NCBI GenBank assembly: GCA_964020155.1
Contig: OZ026557.1
Location: 4,658,466-4,722,465, forward strand
Source of the DNA: Chondrilla cf. caribensis
Taxonomy: Eukaryota > Porifera > Demospongiae > Chondrillida > Chondrillidae
Direction of reading: 5' to 3'
DNA length: 64,000 nucleotides
Under the pieces are notes generated by a model. It was not told where the DNA came from. It saw only the letters and a program-made list of their open reading frames with translations, and searched no databases. The position numbers and the translations under genes were made by a program. Below are positions 55,101 through 64,000 of the stretch, in pieces (within the stretch, counting starts at the first letter, position 1; every line of letters begins with the position of its first letter).

Positions 55101-56527
55101 TTAATTATAAAACAAAACCACACAACCTAGCTGCTGGTGGTACTTGTAATGAGATTCATAGCCACAACTCACTTGGTTCATTAGGTGATTCCATCCACCA
55201 TGGTCTTCTTGTGATCTTTTGAAGGACTCAACATCCACAGACACTTTTACTCTATCTCTACACGCAATCGTAACATCTTCCTCTACTTCAGGTGGGAGAT
55301 TATGGGGAGCACCTGGGGGAGGGGATGAGGGAGTATTTGCACTGTGTGTGTACATGTGTTGTGTGTACATGTGTTGTGTGTGTGTGTGTGTGTGCGTGTG
55401 TGTGTGTGTGTGTGTGCATTTGTGTGTGTATGCATGTGTGTGTGAGTGTGTGCTAGAAGCTAATACTGTACAACCACACCTGCTACAGGGAGATGACCAG
55501 GATAGTACTGTCCACCATCTCCTGGTGTATCACACTTCAGATCAACCTTTCCTTTGTGGCCCAGTCTGTAGATGTTGCTGGTATATGATGACTCCCACTG
55601 AATCTCACCAACACTTCTCTGTACATGAACATCATCAGCAGTAAGCACACAGCTATTAGAGTGTGTGAAAGAGAGACTTACATAGCTCTCTGTACGCCAT
55701 CCTTTCAACACTTTGAGGATACCTGTATTACCAATACCTCCTATAAACAAACAAACAAACAGGTACATTATAAACAACAACACTAAAACTAAGCATGACA
55801 ATGTACTGCACACATCACAGCTTCATACCGTCCTGATTGCCCCAGCTCCAATCTTTACCTCTGGACACAACAGCACCTTTGAAGAATCCTTTAGCTTGGA
55901 CTATCCTAGATCCAGATCTAGCTGGAACTGGAATGCTAGGAACACAAATGGAAATGGGAATGAGGTATATGCAGATACATATGTTCCACAACTTGTTGTC
56001 TAATGTGAGTCATGTGACCTCACCCTTCACTGTCAGGAGAGTCATATCTGAGGAAGCGGTGCTCCAGAAAGTGTTTGTCACTCATGTAGCACTCAGTACA
56101 GAGGTCGTAGTCATAACAAGTGGCACACTTCCACCTCATCCCGTACAATGGAGACGTCTTGCAGCCATCACAGGTCACCGTCTGGTGAATGACACCTGGG
56201 AAATGAGTGGAAACGGTATTGGTGCTGCTAACCACGTACGGCGGGGTTTCCATGACACCAACAACCAACAACAACGTCAGATTCACCTGTTTGTGCGTTG
56301 TCAAACACTAGAAGGTCGTACTTCTCGTCGAAACCGCATCTGTAGTTAGACAACACACTGATGTCCCAACACACCTTGACCGTGGTACCGCTGGGAAAGG
56401 TTTCTTCCTCTTCAGGGACAGATTTCTTCACTTCTACTAACGTTCCAACATTCCCTTCTCCTCCATCCTGGTCCTCCCAGGACCAATCAGGTCCTCTAAC
56501 GACACGGACTCCAACTTCAATAGACAT
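49826..56527 (-). CDS. MIB2: Mind bomb 2-like E3 ubiquitin ligase, paralogue C (20 exons, complete)
   Basis: Same predicted role as A. Exons in coding order: 56287-56527, 56024-56195, 55829-55935, 55682-55740, 55480-55618, 55173-55312, 54932-55036, 54395-54862, 54165-54269, 53841-53976, 53586-53746, 53076-53183, 52742-52893, 52233-52359, 51746-51967, 51187-51368, 50590-51046, 50418-50520, 50211-50288, 49826-50049. Phases agree, giving 1161 residues. Every exon has the same length as in B except the linker exon (468 against 570 nt). The start MSIEVGVRVVRGPDW aligns with the starts of A and B; sequence upstream of 56580 is not shared with A or B, so the 5' flank and promoter of C differ. Domains and RING cysteines match B throughout. 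The linker has fewer STSSTS units than B. Confidence 0.91.
51078..51158. repeat. (CA)n microsatellite, MIB-C intron 16
   Basis: Pure (CA)n; the B counterpart is interrupted by CAGACA units. Confidence 0.95.
51390..51652. repeat. 26-bp minisatellite, about 10 copies, MIB-C intron 15
   Basis: Same ACTAGTAGAGGTCCTACTGT family as in MIB-A and MIB-D. Confidence 0.92.
52047..52144. repeat. (CA)n microsatellite, MIB-C intron 14
   Basis: (CA)n with one ACAACACGC break. Confidence 0.95.
53052..53075. repeat. Short (CA)n at the MIB-C exon 12 donor
   Basis: Coding-strand GTGTGTGTG follows AATATTCAG directly; the shortest of the four paralogous tracts (interrupted relatives extend to 53000). Confidence 0.85.
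53296..53520. repeat. 9-bp tandem repeat (TACTGTRTG)n, MIB-C intron 11
   Basis: Same family and place as in MIB-A and MIB-B. Confidence 0.9.
54520..54725 (-). repeat. 18-bp coding minisatellite in the MIB-C linker exon
   Basis: CTGGTGGAACTTGTG-type units code Ser-Thr-Ser repeats; one unit carries Pro (GGGCTAG region near 54608). Confidence 0.9.
55376..55455. repeat. (TG)n microsatellite, MIB-C intron 5
   Basis: Interrupted (TG)n with CG, CA and AG variants. Confidence 0.9.
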
Positions 56528-56926
56528 AAGACGCGGCGACAAAGGGGAGTTTCCCTTGGGAAATCCCTCACGTGGTTGCATTATGCTCCGAACTCAATGC
56601 TATCATCATTTGTGTGCCCCGCTCTACTTGAAACAGCAATGAAGTCTTCCTTCATTAATAATACTATATATTATTATGATTATTATCTTTGGATAACATT
56701 CCAATCAGTTTAATTTGCATATAAAATTATATATAAATGTTCCTCCTGTAGAATACTCCCATAATTAATCTTGTGATATTGTTGATGTTTATGCATTTCA
56801 ATATTAACTACAATGAAAAGGTCAACATTCAGGCCATGAAATAAACAATATCATACACACATACAACATAGAACATACAAAACAACAGTAACAACAACAA
56901 CAACAACATCCAATATCAATTAGCAG
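56528..56926. other. MIB-C 5' flank and MIB-D 3' flank
   Basis: AT-rich. The last part (AACAACATCCAATATCAATT near 56900) matches the 3' flank of MIB-B and of the orphan RING fragment. The MIB-C-proximal part is not shared with the A or B upstream regions. Confidence 0.65.
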
Positions 56927-63806
<6,880 letters not shown>

Positions 63807-63826
63807 CTAGGGAAGAGCGTAGAAGA

Positions 63827-63827
<1 letters not shown>

Positions 63828-63867
<40 letters not shown>

Positions 63868-64000
63868 GTGTGTGTGTGTGTGCGTACGTGCGTGCGTGCG
63901 TGCGTGTGTGTGCATGTGTGTGTATGCGAATGTGTGTGTGTGTGCGAATGTGTGTGTGTGTGTGTGTGTGCGATTGTGTGTGTGTGTGCATGCGTGTGTG
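63828..64000. repeat. (TG)n microsatellite running to the window end
   Basis: Interrupted (TG)n with CG and CGAA variants, upstream (coding sense) of the MIB-D linker exon. Confidence 0.95.

Overview
This is a eukaryotic, animal-type genome window. Genes are split into many short exons with canonical GT/AG junctions, and the introns hold (TG/CA)n microsatellites, minisatellites and small inverted-repeat elements. The recognisable proteins are metazoan: a mitofusin, ARMC3, a SHP1/SHP2-type tyrosine phosphatase, a CCDC50-like ubiquitin-binding coiled-coil protein and four mind-bomb-2-like E3 ligases. The compact, intron-dense style would suit a sponge or another early-branching or invertebrate animal, but the species cannot be fixed from sequence reading alone.

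Layout. 1-2840 (+) is the 3' half of a mitofusin gene; its 5' part lies outside the window. 3183-11755 (+) is a complete 20-exon ARMC3 orthologue. 12426-22317 (-) is a complete 13-exon SHP phosphatase. 22691-31097 (-) is a complete 10-exon CCDC50-like gene. From 31654 to the window end there is a head-to-tail array of four MIB2-like genes on the minus strand: A (31654-40418), B (41029-48820), C (49826-56527) and D (56927-63806, 5' part beyond the window). A truncated extra copy of the last RING exon lies between B and C.

Exon models were built by hand from splice junctions. Reading frame and splice phase stay open through every exon of ARMC3, SHP, CCDC50-like and MIB A, B and C, which is the main support for the models. 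Each MIB-like protein has MIB/HERC2 - ZZ finger - MIB/HERC2 - Mib repeat - Ser/Thr-rich linker - Mib repeat - ankyrin repeats - three RING fingers. B and C have identical exon lengths except in the Ser/Thr linker exon, so length evolution in this recent pair is concentrated in one repeat-coded segment.

The genes do not form an operon or one pathway. CCDC50 and MIB proteins both belong to ubiquitin biology, and vertebrate MIB proteins act in Notch-ligand endocytosis, but their adjacency here may be chance. The most unusual signals are the MIB2-like array with its repeat-coded linkers, a minisatellite apparently seeded from an intron-exon junction of the SHP gene, long (TG)n tracts forming 5' splice sites, satellites shared between unrelated genes, and several families of fold-back elements.
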